DNA of 20,652 nt from CAWHMN01 sp051001135 (GCA_051001135.1 JBPCNO010000179.1:1-20652); one strand, 5' to 3'; counted from the first letter of the stretch, positions 6,061 through 13,760 are shown. Program-made: numbers and translations. The notes: a model not told the origin generated them from the sequence alone.

Positions 6061-7932
6061 ATGACTGCCAAGAACCGCCTGCGCCTGACGTTCAACCATC
6101 GCCGCACCCTGGTGGCTGCCCTTCTGCTGTCTCTGTTCGTGGCGTTCCTTGTGGGCGGCATTCTCACGCGCGGCGGCGACCCTTCACTCGAGTTCAATAC
6201 GCCCGCGTCCCTTCCTTCCTCCAACGGGCTGGTGGATCAGACGCCGCTGCGCACCGCCCGCGCACTGGCGGCCGCCGCAGCCGTCCCTCAGGAGCAGCAA
6301 TATGCACAAGAAGCGCTGCAACTGTCCGATAGCGAGGTGGATCAGGCCTTTGCCGCCGCGCTGCGGAACGCCACGGAGCATGCTGCGCCCTTGACCGGGC
6401 AGGCACTCAAGGTTTCGCAGCGCATCGCGGCGCTCAACGCCCGCGTGCATGCGGAACAACTCGCGGTGGCGGTCCGCAGCCGGTCGACAGGCATAGCTTC
6501 GCCTCAGGAAGGTCCCAGCACCTCTGCCGCAGCCGGCGACACCGACCCGCAACTCCAACTCGACCGGGCGCAACTGGCGCTGGATTCCGATGAGCTGGAC
6601 GAACTGCACCAAACGCTGCTCCGGCTGGGCGGAGATCGTCACGCCATGATCCAGCAGGCCCTGGATGAACACGAGGCGGTGCACAAACAGGCGCCGCCCG
6701 CCAACTCGCAAACCGCGCAACTGGAATCCACTGCGGCCCTGGTTTCTCTGCCCGGCAAGCTGCGCGCACTTCAGTCGCTCCGCGACCGGCAGCGGGCGCT
6801 AAACACAGCGCAACGGGAGGCAACCGCGCTGGCCGCCACGCTGATGGCACAAAGGGATGCGCTCGCCCATGCGACGGAGCAGGCTGGCGGAGAAAACGCA
6901 GGAAGCACCGTCGCATCCCCACAGCTCCTGCCGTCCCCTACAGGGGCCCTCCCTGGAGGAACCCTCGCCCACATGCACGCGTTGGCATCTGATCGGCAGT
7001 CCATGGCGCAGTTGGAGCGCCGTATCCGGGACGAGCGCGGTCTAGCGGAGGTTTATGGCACGTGGAGCGCATTCGTCGTCTCGCAGCAGCGCACGCTGCA
7101 CCATCGCATTCTGCGCGTCCTCGCGGCCATCGTCTTCGTACTGCTTCTGCTCTTCCTGCTCGACGCCTTTCTCCGGACCTTCTTCGGTCGTCACAATCTT
7201 GATTGGAAGCGGGCGCACAGAATGCGCTTCCTGCTTTCATTCGGCTTGCAATTTGTGGGCGCCCTGGTCATTCTGCTGCTCATCTTCGGCGCGCCCAGGC
7301 AAACGCCGACCATCATCGGCCTCGCGACCGCCGGCTTTACCGTCGTCATGAAAGACTTCATCGTCGCCTTCTTTGGCTGGTTCGTGCTCATGGGGCGCAA
7401 CGGTGTCCATGTCGGCGATTGGGTCGAAATCAACGGCGTCGGCGGTGAGGTAGTAGACATAGGCATGCTTCGCACCACGCTGCTCGAAACAGGCAACTGG
7501 GCGGAGAGTGGACGCCCCACCGGCAGACGCGTCGCTTTCATGAACAGCTACGCCATTGAGGGCCACTTCTTCAACTTCTCCACGACCGGCCAATGGATGT
7601 GGGAAGAGTTGCGCATCTCGCTTCCGGCAGACAACAACGCCTACGCGAAGGCCGAGGCTATCCGCGATGTGGTGGTAGACGCGACGAGGGAGCAGACCAA
7701 AGAAGCGGAGGCAGAGTGGGCGCATGCCACGCGGCAGACCAACGCAGCCGGCTTCTCCGCCCAGCCAACAATCGATATGCGGCCCGGAGGAGGCATTGAA
7801 CTCATCATCCGCTACATCACACGCGCGCAGGACCGCCACCAAATGCGCTCCCTGCTTTACCCGCGCATCCTCGCTGTCCTGCACGGCCGGGCGGAGATCC
7901 AGGAATCCGTTCTGGCTGCAGCGTCGAACTGA
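6061..7932 (+). CDS. MscS-family mechanosensitive channel with long periplasmic N-domain
   Basis: A 623-aa protein. An N-terminal hydrophobic helix (about residues 16-35) is followed by about 300 residues rich in Ala, Gln and Leu that look alpha-helical and coiled-coil, probably periplasmic. Helices at about 349-372 and 387-410 come next, then the MscS pore/beta region: TPTIIGLATAGFTVVMKDFI with FFGWFVLM, and NGVHVGDWVEINGVGGEVVD (about 415-470). The cytoplasmic part continues to about 620. MscS channels open under membrane tension and release solutes during hypo-osmotic shock; the extended N-domain recalls larger MscS-like proteins rather than the 286-aa E. coli MscS. A start at 6061 gives a sensible signal-anchor, though the Shine-Dalgarno is weak. 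The last codons belong to an 18-bp tandem repeat. Confidence 0.85.
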   Translation: MTAKNRLRLTFNHRRTLVAALLLSLFVAFLVGGILTRGGDPSLEFNTPASLPSSNGLVDQTPLRTARALAAAAAVPQEQQYAQEALQLSDSEVDQAFAAALRNATEHAAPLTGQALKVSQRIAALNARVHAEQLAVAVRSRSTGIASPQEGPSTSAAAGDTDPQLQLDRAQLALDSDELDELHQTLLRLGGDRHAMIQQALDEHEAVHKQAPPANSQTAQLESTAALVSLPGKLRALQSLRDRQRALNTAQREATALAATLMAQRDALAHATEQAGGENAGSTVASPQLLPSPTGALPGGTLAHMHALASDRQSMAQLERRIRDERGLAEVYGTWSAFVVSQQRTLHHRILRVLAAIVFVLLLLFLLDAFLRTFFGRHNLDWKRAHRMRFLLSFGLQFVGALVILLLIFGAPRQTPTIIGLATAGFTVVMKDFIVAFFGWFVLMGRNGVHVGDWVEINGVGGEVVDIGMLRTTLLETGNWAESGRPTGRRVAFMNSYAIEGHFFNFSTTGQWMWEELRISLPADNNAYAKAEAIRDVVVDATREQTKEAEAEWAHATRQTNAAGFSAQPTIDMRPGGGIELIIRYITRAQDRHQMRSLLYPRILAVLHGRAEIQESVLAAASN

Positions 7933-7968
7933 GCTGCAGCGTCGAACTGAGCTACAGAGTCGAACTGA
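7915..7968 (+). repeat. Three tandem 18-bp units, each ending in TGA
   Basis: gctgcagcgtcgaactga occurs at 7915-7932 and again exactly at 7933-7950; a variant with two changes, gctacagagtcgaactga, occupies 7951-7968. Unit length is six codons, so the duplicated ends stay in frame: the coding end AAASN-stop is repeated as AAASN-stop and ATESN-stop. Confidence 0.95.
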
Positions 7969-7996
7969 CCGTTGCAACCCGGTTCTTATCGAGGCC

Positions 7997-9202
7997 TCAG
8001 TACTTGGGCACCTGAGGATCGATCTTGTCGGACCAGGCGCCGATCCCGCCGGCCAGATTCTCCACGTGCTTGAAGCCGGTCTGCTGCAGGAACTCAGCCG
8101 CCTTTTGACTGCGTCCACCGCCCTTGCAGTGCACCACGATATTGCGTTCGCGATCCAGTTCCGCCACGCGCTGCGGCAGGTCGTTGAGCGGAATCAAGTG
8201 TCCGCCGATGCTGGCGATCTGGGCTTCATGCGGTTCGCGTACATCGAGCACGAAGACGTCTTCGCCAGCATCCTTGCGGCGCTTCAATTCCTCCGGACCG
8301 ATCTGCGGAACACCATTCTGTAGCGATGTGCTGCCCGTGCTTGTCACCGTGGCGCTCTCCTTGGCATGCGGCTGGATGCCGCAGAACTGATCGTAATCGA
8401 TCAGTTCGGTCACTGTCGGATGCGCTCCACACGCAGGGCACTCCGGATTCTTCCGCAACTTCAGTTCGCGGAAACGCATACCCAGCGAGTCGACCAGTAG
8501 CAGCCGCCCGATCAGCGGATCGCCCTTACCCAGGATCAGCTTGATGACCTCCGTAGCCTGGATGATGCCCACCAGGCCCGGCAGGATTCCCAGCACACCA
8601 CCCTCCGCGCAGGAGGGCACCAGCCCCGGCGGTGGCGGCTCCGGATGCAGGCAGCGATAGCAGGGACCTTCTTTCGCGGCGAAGATGCTCGCCTGCCCCT
8701 CGAAGCGGAAGATTGAGCCATACACATTCGGTATCCCGCTGAGTACGCACGCGTCGTTCACCAGATAGCGCGTCTGAAAGTTATCCGTGCCGTCGGCGAC
8801 AATGTCGAAGCCGGCGAAGATCTCCATCGCGTTCGCGGAGGTGAGCCTCGTCTCGAATTTCATCACGTTCAGATCCGGGTTCAACGCAAGCAGCTTCTCT
8901 TCCGCCGAATCGAGCTTCGAACGGCCGATGTCCCGTGTACTGTGGATGATCTGCCGATGCAGATTGCTCGCATCCACCGTATCGAAGTCCACCAGACCCA
9001 GCGTGCCCACGCCGGCGGCGGCCAGGTAGAAGGCCAGCGGCGCCCCCAGGCCGCCGGTGCCGACCAGCAGCACCTTCGCTGCCTTCAGCCGCTGCTGCCC
9101 TTCCATTCCTACTTCCGGCAGGATCAGATGTCGCGAGTAGCGGGCGATGTCCTCGTTGGTGAGCTTTGGCAATGCTGCGAGATCTTCTGTAACTGTAGCC
9201 AT
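7997..9202 (-). CDS. moeZ: MoeZ-like E1 adenylyltransferase with C-terminal rhodanese
   Basis: A 401-aa fusion. Residues about 15-270 are a ThiF/MoeB/E1-like domain: ATP loop GTGGLG (48-53), DGTDN (137-141), zinc cysteines in CYRC (181, 184) and CPAC (255, 258), and the conserved Cys198 in PSCAEGGVLG. Residues about 300-400 are a rhodanese domain: FVLDVREPHEAQI and the active-site loop HCKGGGRS with Cys359. Such proteins adenylate the C-terminal glycine of ubiquitin-like sulfur carriers and transfer sulfur to make a thiocarboxylate. The start at 9202 has GGAG six bases upstream, preferable to an in-frame GTG at 9214. It is 47 bp after the carrier gene, the expected substrate, and converges on the MscS gene. 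Confidence 0.92.
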   Translation of the reverse strand: MATVTEDLAALPKLTNEDIARYSRHLILPEVGMEGQQRLKAAKVLLVGTGGLGAPLAFYLAAAGVGTLGLVDFDTVDASNLHRQIIHSTRDIGRSKLDSAEEKLLALNPDLNVMKFETRLTSANAMEIFAGFDIVADGTDNFQTRYLVNDACVLSGIPNVYGSIFRFEGQASIFAAKEGPCYRCLHPEPPPPGLVPSCAEGGVLGILPGLVGIIQATEVIKLILGKGDPLIGRLLLVDSLGMRFRELKLRKNPECPACGAHPTVTELIDYDQFCGIQPHAKESATVTSTGSTSLQNGVPQIGPEELKRRKDAGEDVFVLDVREPHEAQIASIGGHLIPLNDLPQRVAELDRERNIVVHCKGGGRSQKAAEFLQQTGFKHVENLAGGIGAWSDKIDPQVPKY

Positions 9203-9221
9203 GGCAAACTCCACGTTGCTG

Positions 9222-9251
9222 AACTAGCGGCTGCTTAACTAGCGGCTGATT
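9222..9251 (-). repeat. Two 15-bp tandem copies between carrier and moeZ genes
   Basis: aactagcggctgctt (9222-9236) and aactagcggctgatt (9237-9251) differ at one base. A partial third copy, sharing agcggctg, lies at 9255-9262 inside the carrier gene's last codons. The repeats end at the carrier gene's stop codon region. Confidence 0.85.
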
Positions 9252-9543
9252 ATAAGCGGCTGGATGAAACACGGCCGCCGGCGATCGACGGTATGATCGA
9301 GAGGTTGTCGGAGTCCTTCACCCGCGTGTTCTCCTTCGCCTCCAGATAGCGGATATCTTCATCGTTCAAATACACGTTGACGAATGCCCGCAGCTTGCCC
9401 TCTTCCGAGAAGAGATGTTTTTTTAATTCGGGATATTGGTTCGTCAACTGCTCGAGCGCCTGATGCACGGTGGCGGCGTTCACCTCCATGCTGTCCTGTT
9501 TACCAGCGAAAGCGCGGAGCGGTGTGGGGATCAAAATCTTCAT
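9250..9543 (-). CDS. cysO: CysO/MoaD-like ubiquitin-fold sulfur carrier with tail after GG
   Basis: A 97-aa protein of the ThiS/MoaD/CysO type: it begins MKILIPTPLRAFAGKQDSME, has the middle LRAFVNVYLNDEDIRYLE, and ends DSDNLSIIPSIAGG followed by RVSSSRL. The GlyGly (89-90) is the site that is adenylated and converted to a thiocarboxylate. In mature carriers this GG is terminal; here seven residues follow, so proteolysis is needed before activation if the reading is right. The ATG at 9543 fits the family N-terminus; a longer frame upstream is not family-like. It lies between the M67 peptidase gene (49 bp upstream) and moeZ (47 bp downstream). The context with cysM favours a cysteine-biosynthesis carrier (CysO) over molybdopterin synthesis. 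Confidence 0.85.
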   Translation of the reverse strand: MKILIPTPLRAFAGKQDSMEVNAATVHQALEQLTNQYPELKKHLFSEEGKLRAFVNVYLNDEDIRYLEAKENTRVKDSDNLSIIPSIAGGRVSSSRL

Positions 9544-9592
9544 CGTTCGTCGTTCCTCTCGTGATTCTTCTGATGCTCTATGCGTCGGCACT

Positions 9593-10042
9593 TCAGGGCC
9601 GAATGCTGATCTGCTGATCTTCGAATCGCTTGTTCTCTTCGCTCGTCCCCGCCAACAGGAACGCATTGGTCGCCTCCGCGCGGCCAGATTGCACGCTGGT
9701 GATGACGTAGGAGCAGCCGATCCAGTGCGCTTCGACCATGTCGGTCTTCGACCACCGCGCCGGGTGGTCCGGATGCGAATGATAGAAGCCCACGATATCC
9801 CGGCCCCGCTCCCGAGCCTCCCGCTGAATGCGGATCAACTCCACCGGAGAGATGTTGTAGCGATTATGCGCCGCATCAGTCCGCGTGTTGCCCGCCCGCA
9901 CTACCTCTTCCACGGCGTTTTCCACGCCATTCGCGCCCTCTGCGCTCTGACCCAGCAGCACCCCGCAACATTCGTGCGGATAGGTCTCCTCGCCATGCGC
10001 CCGCAGGGCATCGTAGTGATCCTTGCCGATCTTCAGGACCAT
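9593..10042 (-). CDS. mec: M67/JAMM metallopeptidase, Mec-like
   Basis: A 149-aa single-domain JAMM (Mov34/MPN) zinc peptidase. The full motif is present: Glu24 in YPHECCGVLLG and FYHSHPDHPARWSKTD, i.e. H88-x-H90 with S98 and D101. In M. tuberculosis Mec hydrolyses the CysO-cysteine adduct to release cysteine; related JAMM proteins trim residues after the GG of carriers (QbsD, HcyD). Both jobs are possible here because the adjacent carrier has a tail. An AGGG lies about nine bases before the ATG. The gene is 37 bp after cysM. The last codons contain an 8-bp tandem repeat (gctgatct twice, 9605-9620). Confidence 0.9.
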   Translation of the reverse strand: MVLKIGKDHYDALRAHGEETYPHECCGVLLGQSAEGANGVENAVEEVVRAGNTRTDAAHNRYNISPVELIRIQREARERGRDIVGFYHSHPDHPARWSKTDMVEAHWIGCSYVITSVQSGRAEATNAFLLAGTSEENKRFEDQQISIRP

Positions 10043-10079
10043 CGCGCGCTCACCCTGCCGTTCTCGTTATTCATCTCCG

Positions 10080-11039
10080 TTACTCATCCCAGAACCGCTC
10101 GCTCATATACTTGTCGGCTCCATCGCACAGGATCGTAACGATCACAGCTTCATTTCCCCTGCCATGCTCTTCCTCCGCCACCTGCAGCGATGCGGCAACG
10201 GCGGCGGCGGCGGAGATCCCGACGAGCATGCCCTCCGTCCGCGCCAGGCGCTTGGCCATCACATAGGCCGCTTCTGTGCTCATCTCCATCGCCCGATCGG
10301 CCAGCGCCGGATCATAGATCGGTGGCACGATCGCGGTCGCCATGTGCTTCAGCCCTTCCAGTCCATTGAAGGGCGAATCCGGCTGCATGGAGATGCACGC
10401 GATGCCGGGATTTAGCTCGCGCAACCGGCGCGTGGTGCCCACAAACGTGCCGCTGGTGCCCAGCCCCGCCACGAAATGGGTAATCGTCCCCTCTGTCTGC
10501 CTCCAGATCTCATTGGCCGTACCGGGATTGCTCGCCGTGCCGCGATAGTGGGCCAGCCAGTTCTCGTCGTTGCCGTATTGGTCGGCGTAGAAGTATCTGT
10601 CCGGTTCCGCCGCCGCCAGCGCACGCGCCTTCCGAATCGCACCGTCCGAGCCATCGATGGGGTCGGTCCAGAGGACCTCCGCTCCATAAGCCGCCAGAAT
10701 CTTCTTCCGCTCCATGGACACATTGGAGGGCATGCACAGCGTCACCGGGAACCCCTGGGCGGCGCCGAGCATGGCATACGCAATACCGGTGTTGCCGCTG
10801 GTTGCGTCCAGCAGATGCCGGCCTGCTCCCAACAGCCCACGCCGTTCGGCTGCGGTCACAATCGAGCAAGCCGCCCGGTCTTTCACCGACCCGCCAGGAT
10901 TGGCCCACTCCGCCTTGCCCAGCAGGGCTATTCCGGGCAGGTGCACCGTCAGGTTGTCCAGACGCAGAAGTGGCGTGTTGCCGATCCGCTCCAGCAGCGA
11001 AGCCCCCAGGGTGCGCGTTGCCATCTCCGTACCAGCCAT
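10080..11039 (-). CDS. cysM: Cysteine synthase, CysM-like PLP enzyme
   Basis: A 319-aa fold-type II PLP enzyme. NPGGSVKDRAA carries the PLP lysine (Lys53), SGNTG (81-85) the substrate loop, and GTSGT (194-198) the phosphate-binding loop; the C-terminus is CDGADKYMSERFWDE. It should make cysteine from an activated serine and a sulfur donor. The neighbouring carrier, JAMM and MoeZ genes indicate protein thiocarboxylate as donor, as for M. tuberculosis CysM, which uses O-phosphoserine; whether this enzyme prefers O-phosphoserine or O-acetylserine cannot be read with certainty. The first ATG (11039) is used because GAGGGAG precedes it; the second Met (residue 6) is a weaker start. It is the first gene of the four-gene sulfur operon, divergent from the gene at 11162. 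Confidence 0.92.
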   Translation of the reverse strand: MAGTEMATRTLGASLLERIGNTPLLRLDNLTVHLPGIALLGKAEWANPGGSVKDRAACSIVTAAERRGLLGAGRHLLDATSGNTGIAYAMLGAAQGFPVTLCMPSNVSMERKKILAAYGAEVLWTDPIDGSDGAIRKARALAAAEPDRYFYADQYGNDENWLAHYRGTASNPGTANEIWRQTEGTITHFVAGLGTSGTFVGTTRRLRELNPGIACISMQPDSPFNGLEGLKHMATAIVPPIYDPALADRAMEMSTEAAYVMAKRLARTEGMLVGISAAAAVAASLQVAEEEHGRGNEAVIVTILCDGADKYMSERFWDE

Positions 11040-11161
11040 CCGTCTCCCTCGCTGCCGGGCAGCCCTTCATTGCGGCTACCGTTCGAGTATGCGACATTGG
11101 AACTTCCACCGCCGCACTCTTAAGTGTAGCGGGCGCTCCCTGAAAGGACGGCTCCGCTCCC

Positions 11162-11683
11162 ATGCGAACCAAAGTGACCGCACGCTCTTACGACGAGATC
11201 CTTCAGCTCCTGCGTGGTGCTCAATTTGATGTCCGGGAGGCGCCCGCCGTCGCAGGACATAGCACTCCGGGACAGATTTCCGTCACAAAATACGGTGTGG
11301 GAGCGGTGTTGGCGCGCAGTCCGGGTGCCGGAGCCCCAAACCAGCAAAGCAAACACGACAAGCAGGACCCGGAAGAGCGGCACGCGATCCGGTGGGTGCA
11401 GCACCCCGGCTGGGTGCTCGGCGGGCAGGTCTCCACCCTGCTCGACCGCGGCTATCAGAAATTTTTCACCACACCGAAATTGACCGTGGCGGCCACCGCC
11501 GACGGCCTCAAGGCGATTCATCGCTTTGCCGAAGAGCTACGCGAGATCATCGGCGAGGCCAGTCTCTACAACGAATCTCTCGGCTCAGTCAGCGACAGCT
11601 ACATGTACGACCGCGTCAAAGGCCGCGATCTGCCGGTCTCGGAGCGACCCATTCCCGCCTGGGATCTGCCCGGAAAACGGTAG
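11162..11683 (+). CDS. Hypothetical protein, 173 aa
   Basis: I do not recognise this family. The protein is soluble, with no signal peptide. It has an N-terminal alpha/beta-looking part (MRTKVTARSYDEILQLLRGA), a polar Gln/Lys/Asp-rich middle (about 60-75), then HPGWVLGGQVSTLLDRGYQK and helices around KAIHRFAEELREIIGEA, ending in a region with several Tyr and Asp (SYMYDRVKGRD). Composition is coding-like, and it fills the space between the divergent cysM and the convergent rsmI with only 6 bp before the rsmI stop. The Shine-Dalgarno is weak (AAAGGACGG about 13 bases upstream). The function is unknown. Confidence 0.75.
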   Translation: MRTKVTARSYDEILQLLRGAQFDVREAPAVAGHSTPGQISVTKYGVGAVLARSPGAGAPNQQSKHDKQDPEERHAIRWVQHPGWVLGGQVSTLLDRGYQKFFTTPKLTVAATADGLKAIHRFAEELREIIGEASLYNESLGSVSDSYMYDRVKGRDLPVSERPIPAWDLPGKR

Positions 11684-11689
11684 CGCCTC

Positions 11690-12613
11690 TTACCCTTTCT
11701 TCGCCCGATCCCGCTGCCACTCCCGATACGCCTCGCTCTTGCCCATGCCACGTTCGCGCGCGGCGCGCTTGAGCGCGTCCATCTCACTCACAGCTTCTTC
11801 CCGAATCAGCCGCCGCACCTGTCCTGCCAACGACTCGACCACAGCGGTCGGCACGTCAGCCGAAGCCTCCACCAGCGCCACAAACTCGCCACGAACGCGG
11901 TCGCGTCCGGCAAGCTCGGCCCGCACCTCACTCACCGGACCGCGAAGAAACTCTTCGTGCAGCTTGGTCAGCTCCCGCGCCAGCACTACCCGGCAACTCC
12001 GGCTCCAGGTCACTTCGACATCCGCCAGCATCTCCAGCACACGGTGCGGCGCTTCATAGAAGACCAGCGTCAGCACCTCGCCGGAGGCGCGGGCCAGAGC
12101 CGCCAGCCGCTCCAGCTCGGTACGCCGGGCTCCGGCCTTGGCGGAAAGAAAGCCGCAGAAGAGGAAGCGCTGCGTGTCCAATCCAGATCCCACCAGCGCC
12201 GCCACGGCTGCATTGGCTCCCGGAATCGGCACCACCGGCAGACCCGCTGCGATCATCGCCCGGGCCAGCCGCAGCCCCGGATCGGAGATCCCCGGCATGC
12301 CGGCATCGCTGATCATGGCCACGCTCTGCCCCGCCTGCACCCATGCCACCACCTCCGCCGCGCGCGCCTCTTCATTGTGCTCATGGCAGCTTACCGCGCG
12401 TGTCTGGATGTCGAAGTGGTGCAGCAGATGCTGCGATTCGCGTGTGTCCTCGCACAGGATGCGGTCGGCCGTGCGCAAGACCCGCAGCGCCCGCAGTGTG
12501 ATGTCTTCCAGATTGCCGATGGGCGTGCCCACCAGGTAGAGCGCCGGCTCCAGCCGCGCATGACTCTTCTCTGGATGGTTCTTCGCTGGATCGCTTCTCT
12601 CTGCGGCCGCCAC
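11690..12613 (-). CDS. rsmI: 16S rRNA 2'-O-ribose methyltransferase RsmI
   Basis: A 307-aa SAM-dependent methyltransferase of the tetrapyrrole-methylase fold. The N-terminal signature LYLVGTPIGNLEDITLRAL (from about residue 25) and SDAGMPGISDPGLRLA (about 100-118) are diagnostic of RsmI (YraL), as is the later VFYEAPHRVLEML. RsmI methylates the 2'-hydroxyl of C1402 in 16S rRNA at the decoding centre. Its length is near the family norm, with about 20 extra polar residues at the N-terminus. The start lies 4 bp after the stop of the M50-type gene, so the two are probably co-transcribed and translationally linked. It converges on the 173-aa gene. Confidence 0.93.
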   Translation of the reverse strand: MAAAERSDPAKNHPEKSHARLEPALYLVGTPIGNLEDITLRALRVLRTADRILCEDTRESQHLLHHFDIQTRAVSCHEHNEEARAAEVVAWVQAGQSVAMISDAGMPGISDPGLRLARAMIAAGLPVVPIPGANAAVAALVGSGLDTQRFLFCGFLSAKAGARRTELERLAALARASGEVLTLVFYEAPHRVLEMLADVEVTWSRSCRVVLARELTKLHEEFLRGPVSEVRAELAGRDRVRGEFVALVEASADVPTAVVESLAGQVRRLIREEAVSEMDALKRAARERGMGKSEAYREWQRDRAKKG

Positions 12614-12617
12614 GCCT

Positions 12618-13721
12618 CTACTCCGCCCGGCGGAGCTTCCGGCTCTCGGCGAACAGGCCCATGGAGTGCATCAGGTTCTGTAGCGTCACGATTCCCACCA
12701 CCCGCTCGCCCTCGGTCACCGGCACCATGCTCATGCCGCGCCCGTGGAAGCGGCTGATGGTCGTACCCAGCGAATCGTCCGGTTTGGCGATATGGAACGC
12801 GCGCTGCATGATGCCCTGTACGTAGCCGTTGCCCTCACTGCGCAACGCCTCCGCGATCGTCTGCCGCGAGACGATGCCCACCACGCTGCGCCCGCGCACC
12901 ACCGGAAAATCATCCTGCAAACTGTGGATCGCCTTCACCAGCGCATCTTCGAGCGTGTCCGACGGGGAGAGCAGCGAGAACTCCGTCAACATCACATCGC
13001 GCATGTAGACCGTGTCCACCACCGCCTGAAACACCGTGCCCTGGTCCTCCAGTTGGCCCCCCACGAAGATGAAGAAGCCGGCGGCAATGAGCCAGGGATT
13101 CTGCAGGAAGATACCGCTGACGAAGGCCGCGACCGCCAGCAGTTGCCCCAGCCCTGCCGCCGCGCGCGCCGCCTGTGTCTTGTTCGTCGTCCGGCCAAAG
13201 CTGCCGCGCAGCACCCGGCCCGCATCCAGTGGATAGGCGGGCACCAGGTGCAGGGCGCCAAGGAAAACATTCAGCCACACGAAGCTGCGGATCAGGTGCG
13301 CCGGGGTCACCAGCGGCTGCTGCACCATCCGGAACGCCGGCGCCATCCCGGCTATCGTGAGCGCACAGACCAGCGCAAAGGAGAAGTTCGCGAGCGGGCC
13401 CACCATCGCCATGCGCATCTGCATCTGCACATCGCCGGCGCGCTCCACGCTCTCCGCGTTGGCATAGGATAGCAGCCCGCCAATGGGAAGCAGCAGAATG
13501 CTGCGGAGCTGCAGGCCGTTGTAAGCGGCGGCAATCGCGCGCGCCAGCTCCCGCACGGCTACCACCAGAACCAACAATATCCAGAGCCCGAATCCGCGCC
13601 ACGACGATGCATTGAGCATGTTCGCGTAAGCCAGGCAGACACCCAGCATCAGCACGAAGAACATGTGTATCCGCAGGTCCACACCCAACCATTGGCCTAA
13701 CGGCAGTGACCATCCACGCAT
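12618..13721 (-). CDS. M50/site-2-protease-like membrane protein with CBS pair, catalytic motif lost
   Basis: A 367-aa protein with hydrophobic helices at about 18-35, 44-57, 73-87, 105-127, 146-162 and 190-222, then two CBS motifs (about 240-355: DDFPVVRGRSVVGIVS and MSMVPVTEGERVVGIVTLQN). This is the architecture of CBS-containing site-2 proteases (M50). The zinc motif HExxH, expected at residues 57-61, reads RELAR, so both histidines are arginine; the second metal ligand is kept in PAYPLDAGRV (Asp166). It therefore cannot bind zinc in the usual way and is probably a pseudoprotease. CBS pairs usually sense adenine nucleotides. AAGGA lies upstream of the ATG. It precedes rsmI by 4 bp. Confidence 0.82.
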   Translation of the reverse strand: MRGWSLPLGQWLGVDLRIHMFFVLMLGVCLAYANMLNASSWRGFGLWILLVLVVAVRELARAIAAAYNGLQLRSILLLPIGGLLSYANAESVERAGDVQMQMRMAMVGPLANFSFALVCALTIAGMAPAFRMVQQPLVTPAHLIRSFVWLNVFLGALHLVPAYPLDAGRVLRGSFGRTTNKTQAARAAAGLGQLLAVAAFVSGIFLQNPWLIAAGFFIFVGGQLEDQGTVFQAVVDTVYMRDVMLTEFSLLSPSDTLEDALVKAIHSLQDDFPVVRGRSVVGIVSRQTIAEALRSEGNGYVQGIMQRAFHIAKPDDSLGTTISRFHGRGMSMVPVTEGERVVGIVTLQNLMHSMGLFAESRKLRRAE

Positions 13722-13737
13722 CGTGTGTCCTTGTTCC

Positions 13738-13760
13738 CCTTCCCGGTGTTCCTTCCCGGT
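13738..13760. repeat. Two direct copies of ccttcccggt in the leader of the M50-like gene
   Basis: Ten-base identical copies at 13738-13747 and 13751-13760 (13-bp period), starting 16 bp upstream of the start codon. Read on the minus strand they are purine-rich (accgggaagg). This may be a leader element or simply local duplication. Confidence 0.5.

Noticed and set aside
7237..8118. Minus-strand open frame antisense to the MscS gene end
   Set aside because: Shadow of the MscS gene; it also runs into the moeZ region in the wrong frame.
11040..11161. Riboswitch or S-box/T-box leader before cysM
   Set aside because: Only about 120 bp are shared by two divergent genes, and I see no conserved aptamer elements, no tRNA-like specifier domain and no terminator.
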